Below, piece after piece: positions 33,124-43,891 of a stretch of 64,000 nucleotides of DNA. The DNA lies in assembly GCA_019279435.1 (NCBI GenBank), contig JAAALK010000289.1, forward strand, positions 34,291,067 through 34,355,066. The letters run 5' to 3'. Origin of the DNA: Zizania palustris. Taxonomy: Eukaryota > Streptophyta > Magnoliopsida > Poales > Poaceae. The translations under genes were made by a program, and so were the position numbers. The notes under the pieces are model-generated. The model did no database searches. It was not told where the DNA came from and saw only the letters and a program-made list of their open reading frames with translations. Each line of letters starts with the position of its first letter. Positions within the stretch are counted from its first letter, which is position 1.

Positions 33124-33355
33124 AACTACGCAACAGATTCCTTGGAGCAAATTCTAGCATGGAAAATTATGTACATAAGGGCATCAAGATTATTGTTCCT
33201 TTACAATACATTATCCATATCAAATCTCTACATAATTATTTGTGTCTAACTGAGGTAGCTAAATCCGTTGGTGTCATATGCACTTGAGATCAACGCTATG
33301 GAGATGTGATAATACTCGATCTACCCTCAAGCATTGCCAATGCCAGGTAGGTGCT
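33124..33355. other. Unassigned short interval
   Basis: AT-rich sequence between the CACTA terminus and the solo LTR. I see no gene or known repeat in it. Confidence 0.5.
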
Positions 33356-34452
33356 TGTTGACGACAAGAATTGATAAAGCCCAAGGCCCACCAAGGAAGG
33401 CGCGCGGTCAATAGAATGTCAAAGAAGATCCGGTCAAAGAAAGTCAAAGGAGTCAATCCGCAATAGATGCATGATCGGAAGGGGAGCTGATGGAGGTAAG
33501 AACAATAGATGGTTACAGATTCATCCAAAATCGGTTAGATAGGTTACTTGGATAGCAAGTCTATGGACTATAAATATTTATCCCTTAGGTTAGGATTAGT
33601 TTAACTCCTGTTCAATCCACAATCGGCGCAAAGCCACCCTTGTGTCCCAAGGTTATCCGACGGGACTCGGGCTCTCGGAGCTAGGCTGCATTAGTTTGAT
33701 CTCCGGCAAAGAGGTGAGTCCCGCCAACCCCGACTTTCGTGCCAACTAGGTTAGTACCCTCACGGTTGCATAGATTCGGTTGGATCTCTTGAGAAGAACA
33801 GTGAAACATCACGATCACTAGTTGTTCTCAGTGTATTTGGCTAGGTCTAAGGCTGCATCAGTTAGGTTTGATCTCTTAGATTGAAGTGATCTGGGTTTGG
33901 TAGCTTGAGGCTTCATCGGTTAAGTCCGACATCTCTCGTTATTGTATCTTCTTCATGCCGTATAAAATTCATCTAAATAAAATTTACCAGATTTGTTGAT
34001 ATATTGTTCAGATCATCGTGACTAGATACTGTCTCGGTTAGGTCCGATCTAGTTATTGTGATGATTTCCATGATATAGATCTATTATCTGATATGCCTTA
34101 TTTATTTCTATCATAGTACAAGCTGATAGGTTATCTTTAATTCATCTCTGTATCATCTTCACCGTCGAAGGGTGCACATCGGCCTATATGCATGTCCTAT
34201 TTTTCTCCATTGGCTGATGGCACGCACGCTCGATTGGGCCAACTCACGGTTTTATCTTTTATGCCACAGTCATCGGCTTGCCAGTCGATCAGCTATGCTA
34301 CTAACATCTATATTTTCCAATCATTTATCAGTTGCAGGGTCAAACTGATTGGCATGCCCTAAACCCTTTTCTAAGATGTAGGACCTGCATTGGATTTAAG
34401 CAGATCTTCCAGGCCACGCGTGTTTCAGTTTGTGACCAAAAAACACGTCAAC
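33356..34452 (+). mobile_element. Solo LTR (1097 bp)
   Basis: The ends are the inverted pair TGTTGACG (33356) and CGTCAACA (34452), flanked by GTGCT on the left and ATGCT on the right. That is a 5 bp duplication with one mismatch. A TATA box, CTATAAATATTTA, lies at 33568-33580 in plus orientation. There is no internal region, PBS or coding sequence. The origin is recombination between two LTRs (established mechanism). The superfamily cannot be told from the LTR alone. Confidence 0.8.
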
Positions 34453-35285
34453 AATGCTACGCTGGCTCTGCGGAGGGAGAAGGAGAATTATGTTATCTTT
34501 GACCTGCTATTTACCAGTAGCCTTACCTATCCATGCATCTTCTTACAAATCTAGTGGATCGAGCGGTGTTAATCTACACTACCCAACTCTATCGGCTCTT
34601 CACTTCTATGGTAATAGCTATATGCACTCTACATAGTTAAAATTATACATTCTGTCTAAATTGGTTTGATGTTTAATTTCTCTCTCTCTCTCTCATAACA
34701 AAATGAAAAATAAGTGAGGAAGAAAAATCTACACAAAAAAGCACATCAAGATTTAACATCTATCCAGCTCAACAAATGAGCAAGAAACTTGCACAGATCA
34801 AATCCCAGGAGGATGAACTTGTCTTTTTACCTTGGAGCAAAGCAAGCAAAGAGAGGAAAAGGGATGGAACAACAAAATTAGAGGAGAGGAAAAGAGATCC
34901 ATTTCACTTTATGACAGGCGTTTATGAAAATTTGCTGCATGTAAATCCTAGGAAAAATATAAACCCTCACATTAATCAAGAAAAAGAATGAATTACTCTC
35001 TTATTAGTTCTTATTGCAATGCTTTATATCTTAGATAAATTGTATGGTTATGCATGAAAATAAATAAAGAATGATAATATTTTTCAACGCTTGCATAGTA
35101 CAACAGCTCTATCCAAAAAAGTACATCTTGTCTCAAACCCAAAAGCAAACTAAGAATCCATTGGAGAAATTTGTAGCACTTGAAATTACATAAGCATGTC
35201 GTGGAATATTGTTCTATCACAAAATTTGTTCCATATCAAGAGAAGGATACAAAATAATAATAAAAGCATTGTAAATTGAGATGAA
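34453..35285. other. Unassigned AT-rich interval
   Basis: It contains a (TC)n microsatellite at about 34679-34694. An open frame at 34776-34991 (71 codons, Lys/Glu-rich) has no recognisable domain or promoter, and I do not call it a gene. Confidence 0.5.
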
Positions 35286-37985
35286 TGTCTTGTTGTGCCC
35301 CACCTTGCGCATGTAATCTCCGCGTTGGTGCTTCGACATGCTGCGCATGGAACCACCTTTGGTGATGGGTAGTACCACATGCTTCTGAAGGTCTAGTCAT
35401 CTTCAAGCTTCGGTGGCGATATCAAGTTTACCATCAGGATCCATGAAGGCGCTTCGTTTGCTTCGGACTGCTCGATGACCTGAACCGGCTCGGGACGGGC
35501 GGTATGTGGTGCTCGGTCAATAATCCCTTGTCCACTTCTCCGCTCAAGATATTTGCCCCTTAGGGCCAGAGTGGATTTACAAGAGTCGGTGTTATGACTC
35601 TGATCCTCCCCATGGACATTATAGAAGAAGTTTTGGCTCTGTCCGGAGGGTCCTGTAGGGGGCTTCGATCCACCTCCGCGGCTTTCACCCTGGTTTTGTT
35701 AGTACTTCCGGACCCTTGCTACGACAATGTTAAGTACTTATGAGTGGAATTGCTTTAGACTCCGCCTCGAGTGTGTTGGTCGCTACTCCATTGGGGCTGG
35801 CCTAGGGGGCTTGGGGCCCTGGCTTCAGGGAACCAAATCTGGGCGATGGTCGTGGTTCTTCGGAGGTGTCCTTCTTCTGACATGACATACTCTTCAAAGT
35901 ACGTCATGAGTTGTGTCACGTGGAAAGCCCCATGATCTGGGACTTCGTGTGGGAAAAGCACTATGATATTGTCGCAGCGTCTCCCCGGTTGTTGCTTGAC
36001 ATGGAAAAGGCTTTTGGTGGACATTAGGGCAACGAAGGTCCCTTGGAAGTTATTGGTGAACTTATTTTTCAAGTGCTCCCATGACTTCACGGAGCCTGGC
36101 TTTAGCAACCAAAACCATCGAATTGCAATTCCTTCGAGGGCAAAGGGGAAACACTTCGCCATCATGTCTCGTTCTCCTCCGCTAGCCTCTATCGTGAGGC
36201 CATAAGAGCGGAAAAACTCACCAGGGTCTTTGTCTCTAGAATAGTTTGGAATCTTCGCCACTCGAAAATTCGAGTGGAAGCGCACCCTTGTAGGACCGAG
36301 AGTAGAGACCAGTGGGGGTGAATGGGCGTCTTAATAATTCTTTCTGATCGATGGCCTTCTCCCAACATCCAACGCACCTCAAGAGTTAACCAAAAAACTC
36401 AGACTAAAAACACAGATGGAAATAGCGTTGTCACTCTCTTGTCAAATATGATGTGATGCGATAGTCCGAGAGATCATAAGCACTACAAATAATCTAGCAT
36501 AAAAACGACTGGTTTCCTAGTCAAAAAAAACACCACAAAAGTGCTTAAAGGTAGATTATATAATCATTCAACTCACATCCATTTCAACTAGCACAAGTAT
36601 GATCATCACAAGTAATCATGCATTTAACCAGATAAAATAAATGTAGATGAACGACGTGCTCACAGATGAATCAAAATGCACTAAGGATACACACATTACA
36701 TCAATAAAGCATTCATAGTGCAATCTGAAAAATTATTTGCTTGCAGTAATTTAATCTACCACAAAATATTCAGAAAATAAATTTGATGCACGAAAATCGA
36801 GGAAGAAATATTGTGCTACCCTAGATGAAGTCTGCTGTTGTCGTCCTGTCTTCTGGAACACCACCTGCTCGAGGCTTCGCAAAGAAACAGCGATACGCGA
36901 TTGTTCTTCTCACGCAGCTCTGCGCCTTCACGAGCCGCAAACAGTGCCTGTGCTCGCCAAGAAAGAAAAGCACCAGGTAAAAACCAACACCCCAAACAGT
37001 GAGTGACTCCCTTCAAAAACCAGACTTTGGTTTTTCTGAGGAGTACAGTGCGGCGGCTCCAGGTAAAAGAAACCGACGGTCGAAACGGGAATAAACAGGG
37101 GAGGAAGATAGTGAATCAACTTGAAATCTGCTATTTCTAATTTGAGTGAGTTAGTAAAAACCTAGAGTACACATGCGCAGTTCAAAAAATTGAAAAGACA
37201 CAATTACCCTAAGGTAAAATACACATTGACGCAAAAATAAAATAGCAGGTCCAACGGGCAAAATAGTAAAATTCTATCTACAGATAACTTGTCCTGACGC
37301 GGAGCTTTTATAGCAGTTACAACTTCGCTTAAGGATTGTCGAATCTTCGATCGACGGTCTGGATTAGGACGTTGGTCTTGCGTCGAAACTGACAAAGCGT
37401 CTGCTGTCTTCGCATCGGGTACCTGGATTGGGCCGGCCCGATTCCGCGGCTCCCTCAGCCAGCAATCGCTCATGCGCCCATTTACCTGAGTCAAACCCAG
37501 TCAACAAACTAGTGGATCCCCTGTCGTTCCTAGCTCATGTACCCAGATTGGGCCGGCCTAATTCCGCGGCCCCTCTGCTTGGTAGTCGCTCATCGCCCAT
37601 GTACCTGAGTCACACGCGGCTCAAGACACGTCATGTCTTTCTCTTCTCACCTCTCTCTTCTCTTTGACTTTCGTTGACAATCACTCATCACTTCTAGAGT
37701 CATGAGACCCATAATCTTCAACATGGCTCCTCAACCCTCCGTAGGTTCGGGTGCAACGGTGAACCTTCATCAAAGGAGGTGTTCTGCCTCTGCTCCTCGA
37801 GTTCTTGGTCTTCGGGGTCACTCACGGTGATGACTTCAGGTGACTTCGGATGATCTACTAGTGTGCTCTGGTTGTGCAGCTGATCAGTCACTGCTTGAGC
37901 CATCGTAGAAGCTCCGCCTTGAGCAGGGCCATCTCGGTGACCATAACATTGTTGAAGCTCCCGCTCCACTTCGGTCAGACCGACC
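35286..37985 (-). pseudogene. Ty3/gypsy gag region fragment, copy in block B, with nested solo LTR
   Basis: The minus-strand gag domain (YSRDKDPGEFFRSYG, DMMAKCFPFALEG, KSWEHLKNKFTNNFQGTF) matches the fragments at 4.2-5.6 kb and 55.8-56.9 kb. A solo LTR at 36289-37733 splits it after ACCCT. The N-terminal acidic leader (SDPEDQELEEQ) resumes at 37734-37985. Beyond about 37970 the sequence changes to the CGGTCWGACCG-rich segment. Stops and frame changes make it non-functional. Confidence 0.75.
36289..37733 (-). mobile_element. Solo LTR nested in the gag fragment (1445 bp)
   Basis: It starts TGTAGGACC and ends GGCTCCTCA on the plus strand (TG...CA), flanked by perfect ACCCT duplications at 36284-36288 and 37734-37738. 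On the minus strand CTATAAAAGC near 37310 is a TATA box and the LTR would end CGGTCCTACA, so it lies in minus orientation. A truncated version at the identical target site is present at 56946-57355, which shows the insertion predates the block duplication. Confidence 0.85.
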
Positions 37986-38885
37986 ATAGGTCCGGTCAGA
38001 CCGGCCTATTCTGTATCCGATTCAGATTAGCTGATTCTGGATCTTTTTATCTCTAATTAATTATTGATGACTTGGAACCCGTGACCAACTCAGAATAGAG
38101 TCTAGGCACTCATGACCAACCTCTATAAATAGAGGCAAGGCTGATTCAAGGAGGCCCCCTAAAATCCTAGTGGATCCAATCTATTATCTACCTTGATTCG
38201 CATTTCCATTCAATTTACTTTCCTTGCCCTAGGATTAGCCCAGTAACGTCCATCTTCGCTGGTTTGCGCTGTAAACCATCCATCCACCGTGTCGTAATCA
38301 AGGTAAGTTCTTGTCGGTTCGCTCGTGAATCGTCTGTTTCATCCACGTAACGGATTTTTATCGTTTTATCGGTTTTTACCAGTAATTCAGTCTCTTGGCC
38401 GAATTACCTCTGTTTTTTTGGAGTTCTTGCAGTGTTTCCATCTCATCTTCTTCGCCAAGAACTTTTGTTGCAAGTTATGCACGACAAGATAGTCGCTGGA
38501 GACTCCGACATTTTGATTTGGATTGTCGGTCAGACCGACGTTGCCTGGTCGGTCTGACCGGCATTTGTCGGATCTGTCATCAGGCGTCCGGCGATGCAAA
38601 GCAGCAATTATCCACCACTTTGGTCTGACCGATGGGTACCTAGCAGTCTGACCGACGTGTGCCGGATCCGTCATCCCCGTGCTGGGAAGTGGGAATTAGA
38701 TGTTGTCAGCCTGTTCGGTCTGACCGACGGTGGGCGTTCGGTCTGACCGGGTCGAGCCAGCACTTGACGGTATGACCGACCCTGCTAGGCCGGTCTGACC
38801 GATCCTATTCTATCAGGTTTAAATCGGTTGTTTGGCCGGTTTAATTTAATTATTTTTTCCAACACTTAATCATGACTCCATGACC
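37971..38885. other. TE-like segment rich in the near-palindrome CGGTCWGACCG
   Basis: At least nine copies or one-base variants of CGGTC(A/T)GACCG lie within about 835 bases, in two clusters (37973-38006 and 38526-38803). Between them sits a TATA-like CTCTATAAATAGAGGC at about 38122, itself a palindrome, which would suit an LTR promoter. The left edge joins the gag fragment and the right edge joins mid-kinase sequence at 38886. No ORF of note. Confidence 0.45.
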
Positions 38886-39588
38886 GATCCTCGTCATGGA
38901 GTTCGTGGGGCCGACGCTGCGGCAGGTTATGAGGCGTGAGCGCCGCGCGAGGAGTCCTCGGTCGGAGCTCAAGGTGCGTCTCCTCATGCGTCAGCTCCTC
39001 GCTGGCGCCCGGTGGATGCACCGGCGCGGGTTCATGCACCGGGACCTCAAGCCAGAGAATATTCTCATTGACGCCCGCGGAAATCTCAAGATATGCGACC
39101 TCGGCCTTGCGCACAGCACCGTCGAGCCACCGCCATACGACAGCAACGTTGGGACGCTCCATTACCGTGCTCCGGAGGTCCTTCTCGGGTCAACGGACTA
39201 CAACGAGCTCATCGACTCGTGGGTGCTCGGCTGCATTATGGTTGAGCTCCTCTCCGGCAAGAATCCTTTCAATGGTACCACGAACATGGAACAACTTAGC
39301 GAGATCATCAATGTTCTTGGTGCCAATGACATCAAGGAGTGGATTGGCTACAACGAGCAGTGGCTGCCGAAAGGCTGTCGTGGGTCGGGGAGTTTTCTTC
39401 GTTGTCTGTTCCCATGTCCGACGGAGGCCGAGATCACCCACCGGACACCGCTGTCAGAGGCTGGTTTCGAGGTGTTGAGCGGCATTTTGAGATGCAACCC
39501 GGAGAAGAGATTATCGTCGGAGCAAGCTCTCCGGCACCAGTGGTTCAAGGTGTCCGACAGTGCCAGCCTACGACATCGCCGACGATAG
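38886..39588 (+). pseudogene. Kinase copy B, lacking the N-lobe
   Basis: Homology to kinases A and C begins at GATCCTCGTCATGGAG, inside codon 88 or so, and runs to the natural stop. The open frame from 38896 encodes 230 residues equal to positions 92-321 of the full protein. It keeps HRDLKPEN, DLG, RAPE and the C-terminus but lacks the glycine loop, the catalytic Lys39 and Glu60, so it cannot bind ATP normally. The missing 5' part is replaced by the CGGTCWGACCG segment, so there is no matching promoter. About a tenth of residues differ from copy A, which makes it older or faster-evolving than the A/C pair. Confidence 0.85.
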
Positions 39589-40166
39589 ACTAGATTTTAT
39601 ATTAAGAAATATGATCATGTGTAATTAAAGTGATGCTGATGTTAACTATCAAATTTAACATGTGTCGTTCATTTGATGCTAAACAAACAAATTAACCGCA
39701 TTGCACTCCAAACAATATATATTATCCTATTTAAAAATTTCACATTTTTTATTTCAGTTTTCTATTTTTCATTAATTAAATATGTTTCTAGAATTTAAAT
39801 TGAAATAGGTAAAATTTGAACTACAAGCGCCTAAAATAATGAACCAAAATTTTAGAAAAATCGTATTCACTTTTATTAGTCTATATTGAGTTCTTATCCT
39901 CTAAATTATAAGAAATTTTAAAAAATCTAGGTTATGAGTTATGACACTCGGTCATCAACATAGTGTTTAATAGTTTTTATTCTATAAAAATCAAATGACA
40001 CGGTTTCGACGTGTGGTTATATATATCCGCATTGCAAACAACATATATTATCCGCATTTGATTCTAAACAAACAAATTATCCACATTGCACTCCAAACAA
40101 TATATATTATCTTATTTAAAAATTTCACATCTTTTATTTCAGTTTTCTTTTTTTCATTAATTAAAT
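39589..40166. other. Kinase 3' flank and CACTA-like spacer (matches 59.7-60.3 kb)
   Basis: Nearly collinear with 59690-60304. At 40003-40025 it contains a copy of the kinase promoter motif (GACACGGTTTCGACGTGTGG and TTATATATAT) fused to 3'-flank-like sequence, leading into the second partial kinase. Confidence 0.65.
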
Positions 40167-40372
40167 ATTATCCTTTCAACGGTACCACGAACATGGATCA
40201 ACTTACTGAGATCATCGACGTTCTTGGTGCCAATGACATCAAGGAGTGGATCGGCTACAACAGGCAATGGCTGCCGAAAGGCTGTCGTGGGCCAAGGAGC
40301 TTTCTTCGCTGCCTGTTCCCCTATCCGGTGGAGGCCGAGATCACCCACCGGACACCACTGTCGGAGGCTGTT
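40167..40372 (+). pseudogene. Partial kinase B2, 5' piece, interrupted by element 2
   Basis: It encodes the stretch equivalent to residues about 214-280 (PFNGTTNMDQLTEIIDVLG to RTPLSEA), then breaks off at the LTR of element 2. It continues at 52740-52865. The same partial kinase, uninterrupted, is at 60305-60631. It never contained the catalytic core in this form. Confidence 0.9.
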
Positions 40373-43300
40373 TGTAACACCCCAAATTTTCAAAACAATA
40401 AAATATTATTAAATTCAATTTCTTGGAATTTATATTTCTGAAAATACTTTCAATACTCTTTTATACCCTTTTGAACTACAACATAGAGTAGATGGCCAAA
40501 CCAGGAGCTGAAATTTTTGCATAGACTCCCAAGGCCAAGAAATGTTTTTGAGAATTTTTACAAATTTTTACCCACTTTGGAAATGCCCCAAAAGGTTTAA
40601 ACTATTTTCTGCAATTATTTTTAATCAGAAAACCTTGGAAAACAGTAATGGGCTCCCCTCCCTCCTTTCTCTCTCTCCCGGCCGGCCCAGCCCGTTCCAT
40701 CGCGCGCCTTAGACTGACGACCGGACCCCACCTGTCGGCGCCAAATCCCTCCCCTCGCGCGCGAACCCGACACCGCGGCCCCACCCGTCAGCCTTCCCGT
40801 TCGCTCGCTCGCGCCCGCTGGCCAGTGGACACCGCTTGTCAAATCCGTCGTCAACCTCGCGCCGTCGCCCCCAAACTTCGCCGGCCGCCTTTACTCCCTC
40901 GGATCCGCTCGTCGCCGGTCCCCTCCCCTTCATTATTCGCCAGCATTAAAGCCCCCGGATCACGTCGCCCGTTTCCCCTTTAATCCCACGCGTAATTCCC
41001 CCCTGTCGCCCGCATGCAGAGAAACCGCTCGCCGGCGTTAACTCACTGCCCTCCCCCGATGACGCCCTCCCTGTCCCCGCCGGCACCCCTATTTAAACCG
41101 CCGCCCTGCACCGCGTTCGGTTCACGCACCCATTCGCACTCAGACCAAGCAGAACGCACACACGTCGCCTGTTAGCGCCATCCCCCTGTTTCGTCTCTGG
41201 CCACCGTTCGCCGTCGCCGCGGACCACCTCCGCCCGTGCCTCCGCCATCAACGTGACCGCAAGGACGATCCCTACCTCGGCCACACCTCCGTTGGTTGAG
41301 GAGATCGCCGGAACACCATCGCCGACGAGGAGCCCGAACCACTCCGCCGTCTACCCTCGCCACCGACCGCGCTCCGTCGACCCCTCACCTCGCCTAAGGT
41401 ACCTTCGTGACCACCGTAGTGCCCTCTTTACATTTTTAGGCTTAGCTTGGGCCGCCGTCGCTCGCCGTGGCTGCTGGCCCGCTCGCCGTCATCGGAGAAG
41501 ACGACCGGCACGGGTCGAGTACCCGTGCCGTGTCGGATCTGATCCCGACCGTGCGATCGCGATCGGACGACGCACGTGAGCCCGCGTGCGCAATCTAATC
41601 CGCACCGTTAGATCTCGGCGAAGGGGTATGTTTTAATCTCGTGTGTCCGTTAGTTTTTTAAAACCCGCGGTTGATCTGGATCGTTCATCGCGTACCGGTT
41701 CGATGTTTTAATCCTGGCCGTCCACGTCGACTTACGCGTCCCGCCTCGCCCTCGCGCGTCGGATCTGGATCCGACGGTCCAGATTGACCCGGCGCACGCG
41801 CACAGTGCGCGGGTTCACCGTGAGCCTGGCTCACCGTGGACCCGAGGGATTTAAAATTTGAAAATAAATTCCAGAAAAGGGTTTAAAACTTGTAAAATTC
41901 ATATCTGGCGCATTTGAACTCTAAAAATTGCCATTCCAATTTCAGAAAATTCATAATAATATTCTCTACACGTTTATACAATAAAAACAGTAGGTTTACA
42001 TTGGACATTTCATGATTATTTAAATGAATGTTTAAGTACCCTTAGGTTAGAAATGTAAAATTTAATTATTTAAATTCCAGTAAAGTTTATATTTATTTAT
42101 TTCCTGTTGATATGAACAAATCACTAAGTTTTCTATGGAACTTTCATTTTAAATCTATTAAAGAACTTAAAATTGAGAATCACCCCTTTTAAAACCCTTT
42201 TTCCAAAGGGTAGCACTCCATTTTAATTCATTTTAAAATTATTTATAAACTGAATTTCAGAACTCTAACAACTTGATTTATTTCTAATCAAACCAACTTA
42301 AACCTATGAGATTATTATGTGATGTTATATTGTTTGGTTGAATGTTGTATTTACTTTATTTTACTTTACTATATCAAAAAGACTACGACGTCGCCGAGGA
42401 GCCGGAATACTTCCCGGAAGTCCCTCCCTCGCCTTTCGCTGAACAAGGCAAGTCACCAAATCAATCTTTTGAGCATATTGAACCCATGTTTGATTAAACT
42501 ATCGCTAAAACCCATAGGTTATATATATGCATTAGTCAAATGAACCCTTACATTATATTTATTTAGGATCCCCCGACCTTGATGTGCAACCCAAGCCATG
42601 CTATCTCGCCTAACCTCCTTGTCACCATATGATCAATGATATTAGCTAGTGTCCAATGTATTGACACGATCGCTATAGGATAAAAATGAGTCGTAGCAAA
42701 ATGGTTCTATTATATGATCCCCGTTACTTCTTATCCTTGGAAATTCTATTGGTGATGAGTTATGGTTGTGAGTGTATGCATGGTGGGTTCCGGGTGCAAG
42801 CTAGGGCATTGGTCGGTAGCACCCCGGGCACTATAAGGACCGGTCTGAGGGATCCGTTGCAATACACTTACGTACTAACCACAAGTCTAGTGGGTAAGTC
42901 CTAACTAAGGTATGGGTTGTTCCAAACCGAGGCCACCATTTGGAGATGGGTCAAGTTGCACCTGCGGGTGACTTGTACCAATGTGGCGCAAAAGGGGGTG
43001 CGACGTTAGCCGGGATGCGGCCCGGCGCGCCGGCGAAACCTAGAGCGGGTGGTTATCGCTTGGAACATCTCATATTGAGGTTTTGGCACGAGTTCCCGTG
43101 AAATGGGTCATCTCGTTTGGGATGAGTGCGTGCCTTGTGGGTACAGTAGTACATCTCTGATCAGAGTCTTAAATCTTTTCGAAAAGCCGAGCCCACGGTC
43201 AAGGGCGGGTTGCGTGACATCCCCCAGTTAGTTTACTTTGAATATGTATGTGCATGATGGATTGACATGTAAGGACCGTTGAGCGAGGTGGGGCTGACTG

Positions 43301-43753
43301 TACCCCTCGAGTTAGTTGATGTTGATGATGTTCATGTTTACTTTCCGCATGATTAAAATATGATTACACTAAATGCAATAACTGTAACTGTACTTTTCCG
43401 CAATGTTAGCCATTACCCTTCCTTGTTTATTATCCTGCATTATTTCTTGCATTTGCGGTGGCTTGTTGAGTACTTTTTGTACTCATACCCGTTGGACTCC
43501 ACAGAGGATGCTTACTACGAAGACGGTCTGGAGTAGCGACCCAGTCGAGAAGAAAAATCCTGAAGAAGATGTTCGTCATGTCGTTATCTAATTATTTTTA
43601 TTTACTGTTTTTATTAAAACTGTGATGTAATAAATATGGTCTGCGTACCATGAATACTGTCGTATGTACGATTGTCGCATGATGAACCTCTTGTATTATT
43701 GTTTTTCTTATGAAATTCAATAATGTCTCGATTTGTTAAATCGGGGCGCTACA
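40373..43753 (+). repeat. Element 2 5' LTR (3381 bp)
   Basis: It starts TGTAACACCCC and ends GGGGCGCTACA. A GC-rich promoter zone surrounds TATTTAAA at 41090-41097, so the RNA should begin near 41120. That leaves more than 2.6 kb of R/U5. The block at 42775-43300 is conserved with element 1's LTR (inverted in coordinates) and includes TTTTCGAAAA and the splice-donor-like GGGTAAGTC at 42892-42900. Confidence 0.92.
41090..41097 (+). promoter_or_regulatory. TATA box of the element 2 LTR promoter
   Basis: TATTTAAA lies downstream of a GC-rich zone and precedes a C-rich stretch typical of an LTR cap site. The 3' LTR has the same box at about 50075-50082, from which read-through into the kinase remnant is conceivable. 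Confidence 0.6.
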
Positions 43754-43891
43754 AGATGGTATCAGAGCCGACTTGACTGTAGGAAGCCAAACAGACCCGC
43801 CTAGCCATTAGCCACAGGAAATTATTTCTCGAAAATCGACTTCATAAACTTTGTTCCTCTCCTCACTTTTATTCAACTTGATGTTTTGTAG
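42894..43891 (+). other. Predicted intron from LTR U5 to the pre-gag ORF
   Basis: The donor GG|GTAAGT at 42894 and the acceptor TTTTGTAG ending at 43891 (after a T-rich tract) lie 998 bases apart. The acceptor abuts the ATG of the extra ORF. The same pair is conserved in element 1 (minus strand, 15367 to 14366, 1002 bases). A second good acceptor, GTATTCAG at 44834-44841, lies three bases before the gag ATG. Splicing is inferred from signals only. Confidence 0.55.
43757..43769 (+). other. Primer-binding site (tRNA-Met type), element 2
   Basis: TGGTATCAGAGCC lies three bases after the 5' LTR and is identical to the site in element 1. Confidence 0.95.

Noticed and set aside
34776..34991. 71-codon Lys/Glu-rich ORF
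   Set aside because: No domain, promoter or homologue in the window. Its length is within chance for the region.
41253..41579. 108-codon frame duplicated at 50238-50564
   Set aside because: Duplicated only because it lies in both LTRs of element 2. Several residues already differ and no domain is seen.
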